A stretch of 64,000 bases of DNA. Source: Rhizobium favelukesii (lineage in GTDB: Bacteria; Pseudomonadota; Alphaproteobacteria; Rhizobiales; Rhizobiaceae). Location: contig NZ_HG916852.1 in NCBI RefSeq assembly GCF_000577275.2, forward strand, positions 2,855,001 to 2,919,000. Reading direction: 5' to 3'. Below, piece after piece: positions 8,141-16,523 of this stretch. Under the pieces are notes generated by a model, which did no database searches, had not been told where the DNA came from, and saw only the letters and a program-made list of their open reading frames with translations. The first letter of the stretch is position 1; each line of letters starts with the position of its first letter. The position numbers and the translations under genes were made by a program.

Positions 8141-8983
8141 ATGAAACGAGGGATGACGCGAGTTGCGACTGCGCCGATGCTCCTTGCCTGCTTTGCCCTA
8201 TCCGCCTGCAACACAACCGATGCCCTGGTTCCCCTGGTCGACATCGGCGAACCCTCCGGAAGCATCCGTTCATCGCCGGTAACGCAGGGCGACGTAGAGC
8301 GCATGGCAGGCGCGGCGCCACGCCAGCAGGCCTTTGCCTCCGAACAGCGGTCGAACGGATATCACCCTGCCTACAACCAGACGGGCTACCGGCAGGGTTC
8401 TGGCGCACCACCGACCACGATGGAAGCCCAGGCTATGGCGCTGGAAAACGACCCGCCCTCGCCCGCCGCCGCCGCTCCGATAAAAGCCGAGACGCTGCCT
8501 GAGCCTGTGTCCAATGCCCAGGCCGAAGAAGAAGACATGGGGGAAACGCCCCCGCGTGAGCCGTCGCGGCAGCAAACCCAGACTGCCATGCTGAATACCA
8601 ACTCCCCCTCGGCACGCGGCACGACCGTCCGCTTCCTGCCGATCATCGGCGCGCCGGTCCAGGCCGTCACGCCGCTTTCGCGCCAGCTCGGGGCCGAGGC
8701 CCGCTCGCACGGCCTTTCGATCAAGAGCTCGAACGACAGCTCCAGCGCCTACATTCTGAAGGGGTATCTCTCCGCCTTTTCTGATAGCGGTAAGGTCACG
8801 GTGGTCTACGTCTGGGACGTTCTCGACGGTGGGGGCGCTCGGTTGCACCGCATTCAGGGAAAGGAAAGCGTGCCCTCGCAAGCGCAAGATCCCTGGGCCG
8901 GCGTTCCCGCGTCGGTCATGCAGCAAATCGCCTCGAAAACCATCACCGAATTCTCGACGTGGCGCGACGCTCGTGGCGGTTAA
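8141..8983 (+). CDS. Lipoprotein of unknown function
   Basis: A 280-residue protein with a lipoprotein signal: a short positive start, a hydrophobic stretch and the lipobox LSAC with Cys at residue 23, followed by Asn-Thr. The middle (about 60–165) is low-complexity, rich in Pro, Ala, Gln and Glu and probably disordered; a compact C-terminal domain (about 165–275) contains RFLPIIGAPVQAVTPLSRQL and VTVVYVWDVLDGGGARLHRI. It sits between the pgeF operon and prs in the order common in rhizobia. I do not recognise a characterised family. An ATG at 8153 is an alternative start. Confidence 0.8.
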   Translation: MKRGMTRVATAPMLLACFALSACNTTDALVPLVDIGEPSGSIRSSPVTQGDVERMAGAAPRQQAFASEQRSNGYHPAYNQTGYRQGSGAPPTTMEAQAMALENDPPSPAAAAPIKAETLPEPVSNAQAEEEDMGETPPREPSRQQTQTAMLNTNSPSARGTTVRFLPIIGAPVQAVTPLSRQLGAEARSHGLSIKSSNDSSSAYILKGYLSAFSDSGKVTVVYVWDVLDGGGARLHRIQGKESVPSQAQDPWAGVPASVMQQIASKTITEFSTWRDARGG

Positions 8984-9021
8984 GCCACAAGCTTTTTAGA
9001 AATATAGGCGCAGATGACGCC

Positions 9022-9053
9022 TTAGCCCTTGCATTCAGGAGCAAGCTGGCTAA
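9022..9053 (+). other. Strong hairpin upstream of prs
   Basis: TTAGCC 9022–9027 and CTTGC 9028–9032 pair with GCAAG 9041–9045 and GGCTAA 9048–9053: 11 base pairs with a two-base bulge and an eight-base loop. There is no U-run after it in either direction, so it is not a standard terminator. It lies 37 bases before the prs start codon and could act in the mRNA leader or end the upstream lipoprotein transcript. Confidence 0.5.
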
Positions 9054-9089
9054 AAAGCGCGGCTATCAGCAGGTAATAGGCGGACCAAG

Positions 9090-10022
9090 ATGAAGGTTTT
9101 CGCAGGCAATTCGAACCGGCATCTCGCCGAAGCGATCTGCAACTATCTCAACGTGCCATTGGGCAAAGCCAGCGTCAGAAGATTTGCCGATCAGGAAATC
9201 TTCGTGGAAATCCAGGAAAATGTCCGCGGCGAGGACGTGTTCGTCTTCCAGTCGACGTCTTTCCCGACGAACGATCACCTCATGGAACTGCTCATCATGA
9301 TCGATGCGATGCGCCGCTCGTCGGCGCGCCGCATCACCGCCGTCCTTCCCTATTTCGGCTATGCCCGTCAGGATCGCCGCGCCTCGGGGCGTACGCCGAT
9401 CTCGGCCAAGCTCGTCGCGAACCTCATCACGGAAGCCGGCGCCGATCGTGTGCTGACACTCGATTTGCACGCTGGCCAGATTCAAGGCTTCTTCGATATC
9501 CCGACGGATAACCTCTACGCTATCCCGGTCCTGACACGCGATATCAAGGCAAATCACGACATCAGCAACGTCATGGTCGTTTCGCCGGACGTCGGCGGCG
9601 TCGTTCGTGCCCGCGCGCTCGCCAAGCGCCTCGACTGTCTGCTGGCGATCGTGGACAAGCGCCGCGACCGCCCGGGTGAATCCGAAGTCATGAACATTAT
9701 CGGCGAAGTTGAAGGCAAGGATTGTCTGCTGATCGACGACATCGTCGATTCCGGCGGCACGCTCTGCAACGCCGCCGACGCGCTGCTTGCGCAGGGGGCT
9801 GCAAGCGTTACCGCCTATATCACCCACGGCGTTCTCTCCGGCGGCGCGGTTACCCGCATCACCTCCTCGAAGCTGCGCGAACTGGTGATTACCGACTCCA
9901 TCCAGCCGACGACGGCTGTTCAATCAGCCCACAACATCCGCGTTGTCAGCACGGCAAGCCTGATCGGCGAAGCCATCAACCGAACCAGCCAGGAAGAGTC
10001 GGTTTCCAGCCTATTCGACTGA
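9090..10022 (+). CDS. prs: Ribose-phosphate pyrophosphokinase
   Basis: A 310-residue class I PRPP synthase, which makes 5-phosphoribosyl-1-pyrophosphate from ribose-5-phosphate and ATP for nucleotide, His and Trp synthesis. Clear landmarks are [16 protein letters not shown], the [21 protein letters not shown] segment, the [11 protein letters not shown] catalytic flexible loop, the metal/PRPP signature [18 protein letters not shown], and the PRPP loop [11 protein letters not shown]. Length is standard. It is a single gene with a hairpin in its leader. Confidence 0.98.
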   Translation: MKVFAGNSNRHLAEAICNYLNVPLGKASVRRFADQEIFVEIQENVRGEDVFVFQSTSFPTNDHLMELLIMIDAMRRSSARRITAVLPYFGYARQDRRASGRTPISAKLVANLITEAGADRVLTLDLHAGQIQGFFDIPTDNLYAIPVLTRDIKANHDISNVMVVSPDVGGVVRARALAKRLDCLLAIVDKRRDRPGESEVMNIIGEVEGKDCLLIDDIVDSGGTLCNAADALLAQGAASVTAYITHGVLSGGAVTRITSSKLRELVITDSIQPTTAVQSAHNIRVVSTASLIGEAINRTSQEESVSSLFD

Positions 10023-10121
10023 ACCTGTACGAAATTCTCAACTACCGCTGAGGTTCGAACTTCCCCGGAAATGCAACTTACGCTAGGATTTAGAAAGAAA
10101 TCCAGCCATAGGGGAAGAATA

Positions 10122-10733
10122 ATGACGCTCGCCGGATTCCTGTCGCCGCGAAAGCTCGCTCTGCTGGCGCTCATCCCGCTTCTTTCCGCCTGCACCGTCG
10201 ACGTCGGGCCAAGTTATTCGCGTCCGCCGCCTCGCCCGCCCGGGCCGGCGATGTGCAGCATGGAGTATGCTCCGGTCTGCGGCCAGCGCAGTGGACGTGT
10301 CGAGACCTTCACCAATGCATGTCAGGCCCGCGCAGCTGGCTTCGCGATCATCAACCGCGGCCAGTGCCGGCGCCCGACCCCGATAACATCGCGTCCGCCG
10401 CCGCCTCCTCGCGCGGCCAGGCCGCAGATGTGTACCATGGAATATGCTCCGGTCTGCGGCCAGCGTGGGGCACGTGTCCAGACCTTCGCCAATGCATGCC
10501 AGGCGCGCGCCGCCAACTTCGCGGTCATCAGCCGCGGCCAGTGCGCCCGACAGCCCGGCATAACGGTGCGCCCGCAGCGTCCGGCACCGCGACCGCAGCC
10601 GGGCGGCATCTGCACACGCGAGTACCGGCCGGTCTGCGGCCAGCGCGGCTCGCAGATCAGGACGTTCCCGAACGCTTGCGAAGCAAGCAACAGCGGTTTC
10701 CGCATCGTAAGCCAGGGCGCGTGCCGGCGGTGA
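10122..10733 (+). CDS. Lipoprotein with three Kazal-like protease-inhibitor repeats
   Basis: A 203-residue lipoprotein: signal peptide with lipobox LSAC (Cys 24), then three near-identical repeats separated by Pro/Arg-rich linkers. Each repeat has four cysteines (45, 53, 67, 82; 104, 112, 126, 141; 164, 172, 186, 201) in the pattern C-x3-EY-x-PVCGQR…TF-x-NAC…GQC, matching the Kazal/follistatin-like fold, with Arg or Gln where animal Kazal domains usually have a second Cys set. Kazal domains inhibit serine proteases; bacterial ones are often lipoproteins. ATG 10122 follows GGGGAAG. The high identity between repeats suggests internal duplication. Confidence 0.88.
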   Translation: MTLAGFLSPRKLALLALIPLLSACTVDVGPSYSRPPPRPPGPAMCSMEYAPVCGQRSGRVETFTNACQARAAGFAIINRGQCRRPTPITSRPPPPPRAARPQMCTMEYAPVCGQRGARVQTFANACQARAANFAVISRGQCARQPGITVRPQRPAPRPQPGGICTREYRPVCGQRGSQIRTFPNACEASNSGFRIVSQGACRR

Positions 10734-10752
10734 AACAGCAACCCTCATAGGC

Positions 10753-10778
10753 GGCTTCCGCTTCCGCGTGCGGGAGCC
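10753..10778. terminator. Hairpin between convergent genes
   Basis: GGCTTCCGC 10753–10761 pairs with GCGGGAGCC 10770–10778 (nine pairs, one G·U). It lies between the Kazal lipoprotein gene (+) and the peroxiredoxin gene (−) and probably ends transcription from one or both sides, although no clear U-run follows. Confidence 0.4.
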
Positions 10779-10840
10779 TAAGCGCGTCTGTCGAAGTGGA
10801 CTGGGGCGTGACGAGCGGACCTGAAAGCCCGCGACGCGTG

Positions 10841-11518
10841 TTAGGCGGCGATGTGCGATGCCGCCGACATGACTTCTTCGGGGGCCGGCACGCCGAACAT
10901 GTGTCGACCGTCGTCGGCGACTTCAGTAAAACACCATCTGATGACGCCATCGCGGTCGAGCAGGAATTCGCCGACCAACTGGCCCTCTCCCGTTGCGATC
11001 ATGCGCTTATCGTCGTCGGTGAATTCGTAGCCATCGGCATTGTCGAGGAATTCGACAGCCGCCATCGGCGCCATCGGCTGAGGCAGATCGGGCATATCGA
11101 CCCGCATCGAGGTCAGCGTGTCGAGACTAACCTTATAAGGCCAGACTGTCTCCGACTGCGTGAACTCGAGATTGGGAAGTCCGAAGGCGCGATGCGATAT
11201 CCGGTCGGGATCGGATGCGGCCACCAGATTGGGCAAGGGGTGGTAACGGAAATAGAGGCGCGCTCGGTCGATGGGCGTGTTGACGATCGTCAGGCTCTCG
11301 ACGCCCTTTTGCTGGAGATCACCCGCGAGGCTCGCCATCGAGGCGATTTGCCGCCGGCAGAATGGACAGTGGAGCCCGCGAAACAGGCCGACCAGCACAG
11401 GCTTCTGCCCCCGGAAGTCATCGATCGATATCTTGCCCTGGCGGGTGATCGCATCGAGAATGACGTTCGGCGCGCGGTCGCCGGGCTGCAGCGGTCTTTC
11501 GCTTTGATTTTCGGGCAT
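10841..11518 (-). CDS. Peroxiredoxin-like (AhpC/TSA, thioredoxin fold) protein
   Basis: A 225-residue thioredoxin-fold protein. LQPGDRAPNVIL opens the AhpC/TSA domain, and the active-site segment is GLFRGLHCPFCRRQ with a CxxC (Cys 51 and 54) in place of the single peroxidatic Cys and PxxxT motif of standard peroxiredoxins. It is therefore closer to the redoxin/alkyl-hydroperoxide-reductase-like group and could be a thiol oxidoreductase. ATG 11518 follows GAGGGAGG. No partner reductase gene is next to it. Confidence 0.8.
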   Translation of the reverse strand: MPENQSERPLQPGDRAPNVILDAITRQGKISIDDFRGQKPVLVGLFRGLHCPFCRRQIASMASLAGDLQQKGVESLTIVNTPIDRARLYFRYHPLPNLVAASDPDRISHRAFGLPNLEFTQSETVWPYKVSLDTLTSMRVDMPDLPQPMAPMAAVEFLDNADGYEFTDDDKRMIATGEGQLVGEFLLDRDGVIRWCFTEVADDGRHMFGVPAPEEVMSAASHIAA

Positions 11519-11606
11519 GATAGCCTCCCTCACAGACGCGTCGGCGAGACGCCGAACAGAAGAACAAAAACAGCGAAAATTCAGCACCTTACCTGTCGGC
11601 GCTGAA

Positions 11607-14600
11607 TCAATCCAGGAAGGGCAACACGACCAGTGCGTCGGGATCCAGCCCATGCCTGACGCAAACGTCCTGGGCGAGCGAAAAGTATCGCTCCGCCTCG
11701 GCCATATCGTCTTTTTCCAGGTTCAACGTCGCAAGCCCATCATAGCATGGAAAGAGCAGCTGTGGTTCGCCGATTTCACGCGCGAGCTGAAGCGCTTCCT
11801 CATAATAATTCCAGGCCAGGTCCGGTTTGCCGTGACATTGATGGATCTGTCCGAGGACGATGAGCGGCACCGCCAGGTGATCGCGCTGATCCAGCGCCCG
11901 GTCGATCTCGATCGCCCGCTCCGCCGCCGGCACTCCCTCCTTGGCGCAGTTGTCCGTGAAGGTGCAGCAGGCAACGGCGAGATTGGCGAAAAGCCGTGCT
12001 TGAAAGCCGAGGTCGGAAATGCGCTTAGCAACCTCGAGGCCTTGGCGACACACATCGATGGCGCGCCTTGGATCGACGATCGTGTAGAGCACGCCGAGAT
12101 TGGAATAGGCACGGCAGGCGGCGCCAAGAAGTCCCGCCGTTTCGGCAACCTCCAGGCTTCGCTCGACTTCGCGCACGGCCTCGCGATGCTGTCCGAGCCG
12201 CGCCAGTGCCACGCCTTTCGTATTCAGCGCCTCGGCGCGCACCTGTGCTGCTTCCACGGCGACGGGACCACCGTCATCAAAGGCTGCCGTGCTGAGGCAG
12301 GATAGCGCATCGTCGGCCCAGCGTGCTGCTGCGCTTTGATCACCCATGCGGAAGGCAAGATGTCCGCGCTCCTGCAGCAGATGCGCAAGCTCGATGGGCG
12401 CAGCGCTCTCGCTCAGCAGCGAGGCGGCCTGCGCATAGTCGGCGTCCGCAAGATCGCTTCTGCCGGCTGCGAGATTGAGGCGACCGAGCTTGCGCAGGAT
12501 CCGTGCCGCCCCGGGCTGGTCACCAGCTTTCCTCAAGGTCGTCAATACGCGCCCATAGTGTTCACGTGCCGTATCCCGTTCTCCCGCCGGCCCGCAGAGA
12601 TCGGCGACGCGCTCATAAAGGGCAAGCAATTCCGCACCGGCCTGTGGCTTATCCGAAATCGCCGCAAGCGCCTCGCGGTAGAGGCGCATTGCATCGTCAT
12701 TGGCATAGGTCTTGCGGGCAAGATCGCCCGCAGCCATGAGATATTGGGCGCCCTTACCCGTCTCCTCGGCCCGGCAGTAGTGACGGCCGAGTTGTGCGAT
12801 GTCCTCAAGCCGAGCGGGTATGCCATGATGCATCCGCTCGATGGCCGCGCCGATGCGCGCGTGCAGCTGCTTGCGGCGCTGCAGCAAGAGATTGCCATAG
12901 ATGGCATCGTGCAATAGCTGTTGCGGAAAGCGATAGGAGATCGCCTTTGTCGAAGCAACACCGGGCGCTTCCTCGACGATCTCCGCCTGGCAGAGATAGT
13001 CCAGCCCATGCTCGATACGCGCTGCATCAAAAGCGACGGCGTGAAGCAGCGCCAGATCGAAGCGCGGACCGATGACGGCGGCTTCCTGCGCCAAACGCTT
13101 GACGTCGGGCGGCAGACGGTCGACGCGTGCAAGCAGCATCGCCTGCAGGCTCATCGGTATCTCGCTGCCTATTTCAGCATTGGCGACATGCCAACATCCG
13201 CCCTCGGAATGCAGCACGCCCGTCTCGATCAGGGCCCGAACGATCTCCTCCATGAACAGCGGGTTGCCGCCCGCTCGCGCGAGAATTCGTGAGCGCGTTT
13301 TCGCTGGCACGGAACTGTCCGCGCCAAAGAACTGATCCAGCAGCGCCTCGCCATCCTGAACCGAAAGCGGCGCGAGCCGCATGAGCGTACGGCTGATCCG
13401 GCTTGACTCCAAGCCCTCGCCTTCAGCAACCGACCGCCCTGTTGTCAGCATCATCAGGCGCGTTCGCTCCAACCTGTCCAGCACAAAGCGAAGCGCCTCG
13501 ATCGAAGCCGCATCCGCCCAGTGAAGATCCTCCACCACCAGCAGCAGCGGACTGAGCGAAAGCCGCCGCTCAAAAATGGTGCGCGTGGCATAAAAAATCT
13601 GCCTGCGCAGTTGCTCCGGCTCCACGTGGCGCAGCGCTCCATCGGGATCGCCGAGGCCAAAGACGTAAGACAAAAGCGGCGTCAGACCGGCAACCTCGCT
13701 CTCGGAAAAGCCTAGGTCGATCAATCCTGATGCCAGCAGTTCCGCCGTCCGGGCTGCAGTTTCGCGCTCGGCTATTGCGTAGGCGCTTCGTAGAACGGCC
13801 GCGAGCATACCGTAAGACTGTTCGCCAAGCGGCGAGCAGACGGCGCGGCGCACAACAACATGACGAAATCGCTCTTTCTCAGCGACGGTCTCCAGGAACT
13901 CCCTGACCAGCCTTGACTTGCCGATGCCGGCCTCGCCGATGAGCTGGACGAGTTGCGCATTGCCGCCACAGGCAAAATCCAGGCAATCGGACATCCGCGA
14001 CAGTTCTGCGTCACGCCCGATGAGTGCGGCGTGTAGTCCAAGGCTTTCCAATCCGCGCGCCGTGTGGGGCGTCTCCATCCGCCCGAGGAGACGATGCACC
14101 TGTACATTGCCCGTCTTCCCGCGAAGGGCCAGCGAACCGAGATTTTCGAAGGCGAACGCATGCAGCGTCAGGCGGTATGTCACTGGCCCGACCAGTATCT
14201 CGCCCGGACCGGCTAGGCTTTGCAGCCGTTGCGCTGTATTTACTGTATCGCCAGTCACGGAGTAGGATCGCGCCGCCGCCGCCCCGAAACCACCGCTAAC
14301 CACCGGTCCGGTGTTGATACCGACATGCAACTGCAGCGGATCACCACCGACCAGATCCAGCCATTTGGCGCCGAGGCGGTCGGCCCCCGCAATCATGTCG
14401 AGCGCTGCGCAAAGCGCGCGATCGGGATCATCCTCATGCGCCGTCGGCGCACCGAATAGCGCAAGCAGCGCATCCCCCACAAACTTGTCGACGAAGCCGC
14501 CGTAAGCCTCCACCGCCCGCGTCAGTTCCTCGAACAGCTCGTTCTGCAGCGCGCGCATCAGCTCGGGATCTGTTCTCTCGCTGAGAGCAGTAAAACCACA

Positions 14601-14864
14601 GAGATCCGCAAACAGAACCGTCAGCGGACGCCGATCAGCGGCATCGTCAGGCGTCGATGTATGCGCGACGGTAAGCGGCAGCGGTTCGGCAGGAGCTGCA
14701 CGAACGTCGGCTCGGCCGAGGGCTGCCCCACATTTCGGGCAAAACGCGAAATCGGGCTGGCAGGCCTCGCCACAGGAGGCGCAGACTATAGGTTGTCTTG
14801 CGCCGCACTTCGGGCAGAACGCAAAACTGCTTTCGATCGCAAAACCACAGGCGGCACAATTCAT
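11607..14864 (-). CDS. Adenylate cyclase–AAA ATPase–TPR protein with double zinc ribbon
   Basis: A 1085-residue multidomain protein. Residues 1–46 hold two zinc ribbons (Cys 3, 6, 17, 20 and 28, 31, 42, 45). Residues about 78–265 are a class III nucleotide cyclase with both metal aspartates (FADLCGF, Asp 87; VGDALLALFG, Asp 131). A large P-loop ATPase follows (Walker A GEAGIGKS 310–317, Walker B LLLVVEDLHWAD near 440), of the kind found in LuxR-type and SARP regulators, and the last 450 residues are helical TPR-like repeats. Probably makes cAMP in response to a signal sensed by the TPR/ATPase part. ATG 14864 follows GGGGGCAGG; a longer reading would run into the neighbouring gene. Rhizobia carry many such cyclases. 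Confidence 0.9.
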   Translation of the reverse strand: MNCAACGFAIESSFAFCPKCGARQPIVCASCGEACQPDFAFCPKCGAALGRADVRAAPAEPLPLTVAHTSTPDDAADRRPLTVLFADLCGFTALSERTDPELMRALQNELFEELTRAVEAYGGFVDKFVGDALLALFGAPTAHEDDPDRALCAALDMIAGADRLGAKWLDLVGGDPLQLHVGINTGPVVSGGFGAAAARSYSVTGDTVNTAQRLQSLAGPGEILVGPVTYRLTLHAFAFENLGSLALRGKTGNVQVHRLLGRMETPHTARGLESLGLHAALIGRDAELSRMSDCLDFACGGNAQLVQLIGEAGIGKSRLVREFLETVAEKERFRHVVVRRAVCSPLGEQSYGMLAAVLRSAYAIAERETAARTAELLASGLIDLGFSESEVAGLTPLLSYVFGLGDPDGALRHVEPEQLRRQIFYATRTIFERRLSLSPLLLVVEDLHWADAASIEALRFVLDRLERTRLMMLTTGRSVAEGEGLESSRISRTLMRLAPLSVQDGEALLDQFFGADSSVPAKTRSRILARAGGNPLFMEEIVRALIETGVLHSEGGCWHVANAEIGSEIPMSLQAMLLARVDRLPPDVKRLAQEAAVIGPRFDLALLHAVAFDAARIEHGLDYLCQAEIVEEAPGVASTKAISYRFPQQLLHDAIYGNLLLQRRKQLHARIGAAIERMHHGIPARLEDIAQLGRHYCRAEETGKGAQYLMAAGDLARKTYANDDAMRLYREALAAISDKPQAGAELLALYERVADLCGPAGERDTAREHYGRVLTTLRKAGDQPGAARILRKLGRLNLAAGRSDLADADYAQAASLLSESAAPIELAHLLQERGHLAFRMGDQSAAARWADDALSCLSTAAFDDGGPVAVEAAQVRAEALNTKGVALARLGQHREAVREVERSLEVAETAGLLGAACRAYSNLGVLYTIVDPRRAIDVCRQGLEVAKRISDLGFQARLFANLAVACCTFTDNCAKEGVPAAERAIEIDRALDQRDHLAVPLIVLGQIHQCHGKPDLAWNYYEEALQLAREIGEPQLLFPCYDGLATLNLEKDDMAEAERYFSLAQDVCVRHGLDPDALVVLPFLD

Positions 14865-14985
14865 CGGCCTGCCCCCAGGACGCGCACTGGCCCCCGCCCG
14901 GGAGCCTACGCTAGCGAGACAGAATGAACCTGCCGCGAATGCGCCGCAAGGGGTGCCCGTGGCGCTTGGAGCTGTTACGGCAAAC

Positions 14986-16440
14986 TCAGTCCGCGCCCTT
15001 GATGACCTGGCCATTGATCGTGACGGATCCGTTTCGCGCAACGCTGATATCCCAGCGCTGGCGCCCGTCAGGATCAGTCTTCGCAAAGCCCTTGGCCATC
15101 ATCAGGCCGAACGAGACCTGATTGAGATCGGCATTGGTCTTTGCAAGCTCCTGAACGGCGGCAATGGTCTTGTCGAGATCACGCGCCAGAACGGTCGCAT
15201 CCATGGAATAATCCTTGGAGGTATCGACGCGACCGCGGATCTTTCCGGAAATCTCGGCATCATAGACGCCCGACACCGCACTGATCTTCGGGAAATCCAT
15301 CACCAGTTCGCCGCCCTTGAAGAGGCGCTCGACAGCCTTCTTGCCGCTCTCTTCCGAGGAAGCGCCGCCGGTGAAATCGACCTTGAGGAACTCATCGCCG
15401 AAGGCAGTGAAATCCATGTCCTCAATTGCGAACTGCAGCTGCAATTCCCGTGGCACGAAGGCGGAATAGGCCGCAGGGACGATCGCGCTCGCAAAACTGA
15501 TCTGCTGCGCCGTCAAGCCGACGCCGAAACGCGTAGCATCGGTCGGGCCGTCGAGCGTGACGTCGTAGTTGACGTTCTTCGCACCACCGTTGCCCGCAGC
15601 ACTCGACACGGTGAGATTGTTGAAGTCGATCGTTTCGTTGAAGCTCGTGAGCAAAGGGAAGGCATCGCGAAGCATCGCCTTCAGCTTGTCGCTGTCTGCC
15701 CCGGCAAGCTGCTTTTCGTCGGCATGATCGACCGCAAACAGGATGATATCGCGAACCTTGTTTGCCGGCAGGCCGTTGACAGCGGCTGCGAAATCGATCG
15801 CGTCGGCGCGAATTTCGACCGGTGGCACCTCGCGACTGCTGATCTTCTCGAGGAATCCTGCAGCGGAGCCGCTGGTGGCGAAATTCGTCGTGCCAGCCGC
15901 TGCGCCATCCGCTGACGTCAGCTTGTACGTCATGCCATCAAAGCTGGCGCTGACCTCGTCGGCCTCGCTCTTCGACGAAAAATTTATGGCCTTCGTGGAA
16001 AAGTCGCCCGAGCGAAGATAGCTGATCGCCGGGTCGAAAATGCCGCTGAAGATGAAGGCATCGATGGCATAGGTAAAATCGGTTCTCGGCTGTCCGGGCG
16101 CCGTGAAATTCCCGGAAACATTGAGGGAATTGTTCCCTTCGACGCTCCAAAGGCCGGTATCGAGTGGTGTAGCGAACATCGACCAAGGCGTCAGGCCGGT
16201 GATTGCAAAGCTGCCCGGCTCGACCTTCTTCAAGAGCTTCACGAAATCATAGATGATCTCGTAGCGTGTCCCTGCTGGGTTCACGGTCACGAAGCCGTCT
16301 TTTGCCACACTCTTCGGCAGCAGCTTCGTCAGGCTTTCCTCGACCTGCTTTGCCCCGGCCTGGTTGATGTCGGCGGCATAGGCTGCAGATGCCAAGGCGA
16401 GCGCAATCGTGCTCGTTGCCGCAATGAGATTGACCCGCAT
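14986..16440 (-). CDS. Secreted protein of unknown function
   Basis: A 484-residue protein with a clear Sec signal peptide (MRVNLIAATSTIALALASAAYAA, cleavage about residue 22) and no further membrane segment. The rest is rich in beta-strand and Asp/Thr/Ser and contains repeated phrases of the type 'GNFTAPGQPRTDFTYAI' and 'FTAFGDEFLKVDF'; the end reads DISVARNGSVTINGQVIKGAD. Overall it resembles large periplasmic proteins of the DUF945/DUF2125 kind, but I cannot assign it firmly. ATG 16440 is preceded by GGAGGAATTC. It is flanked by the cyclase protein and the MHYT protein, all on the minus strand. Confidence 0.75.
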   Translation of the reverse strand: MRVNLIAATSTIALALASAAYAADINQAGAKQVEESLTKLLPKSVAKDGFVTVNPAGTRYEIIYDFVKLLKKVEPGSFAITGLTPWSMFATPLDTGLWSVEGNNSLNVSGNFTAPGQPRTDFTYAIDAFIFSGIFDPAISYLRSGDFSTKAINFSSKSEADEVSASFDGMTYKLTSADGAAAGTTNFATSGSAAGFLEKISSREVPPVEIRADAIDFAAAVNGLPANKVRDIILFAVDHADEKQLAGADSDKLKAMLRDAFPLLTSFNETIDFNNLTVSSAAGNGGAKNVNYDVTLDGPTDATRFGVGLTAQQISFASAIVPAAYSAFVPRELQLQFAIEDMDFTAFGDEFLKVDFTGGASSEESGKKAVERLFKGGELVMDFPKISAVSGVYDAEISGKIRGRVDTSKDYSMDATVLARDLDKTIAAVQELAKTNADLNQVSFGLMMAKGFAKTDPDGRQRWDISVARNGSVTINGQVIKGAD

Positions 16441-16523
16441 ACCTGAATTCCTCCGCCGCTTGCGTTTTGCGAGCATGTGAGGTTTCCGCACGACAGATGT
16501 CAAGGCGTGTTGCAGCGCCGCAG

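Noticed and set aside
11607..15086. Longer start of the cyclase gene to 15086
   Set aside because: The extension overlaps the secreted-protein gene and has no conserved sequence; ATG 14864 has a strong ribosome site and starts directly with the zinc ribbon.
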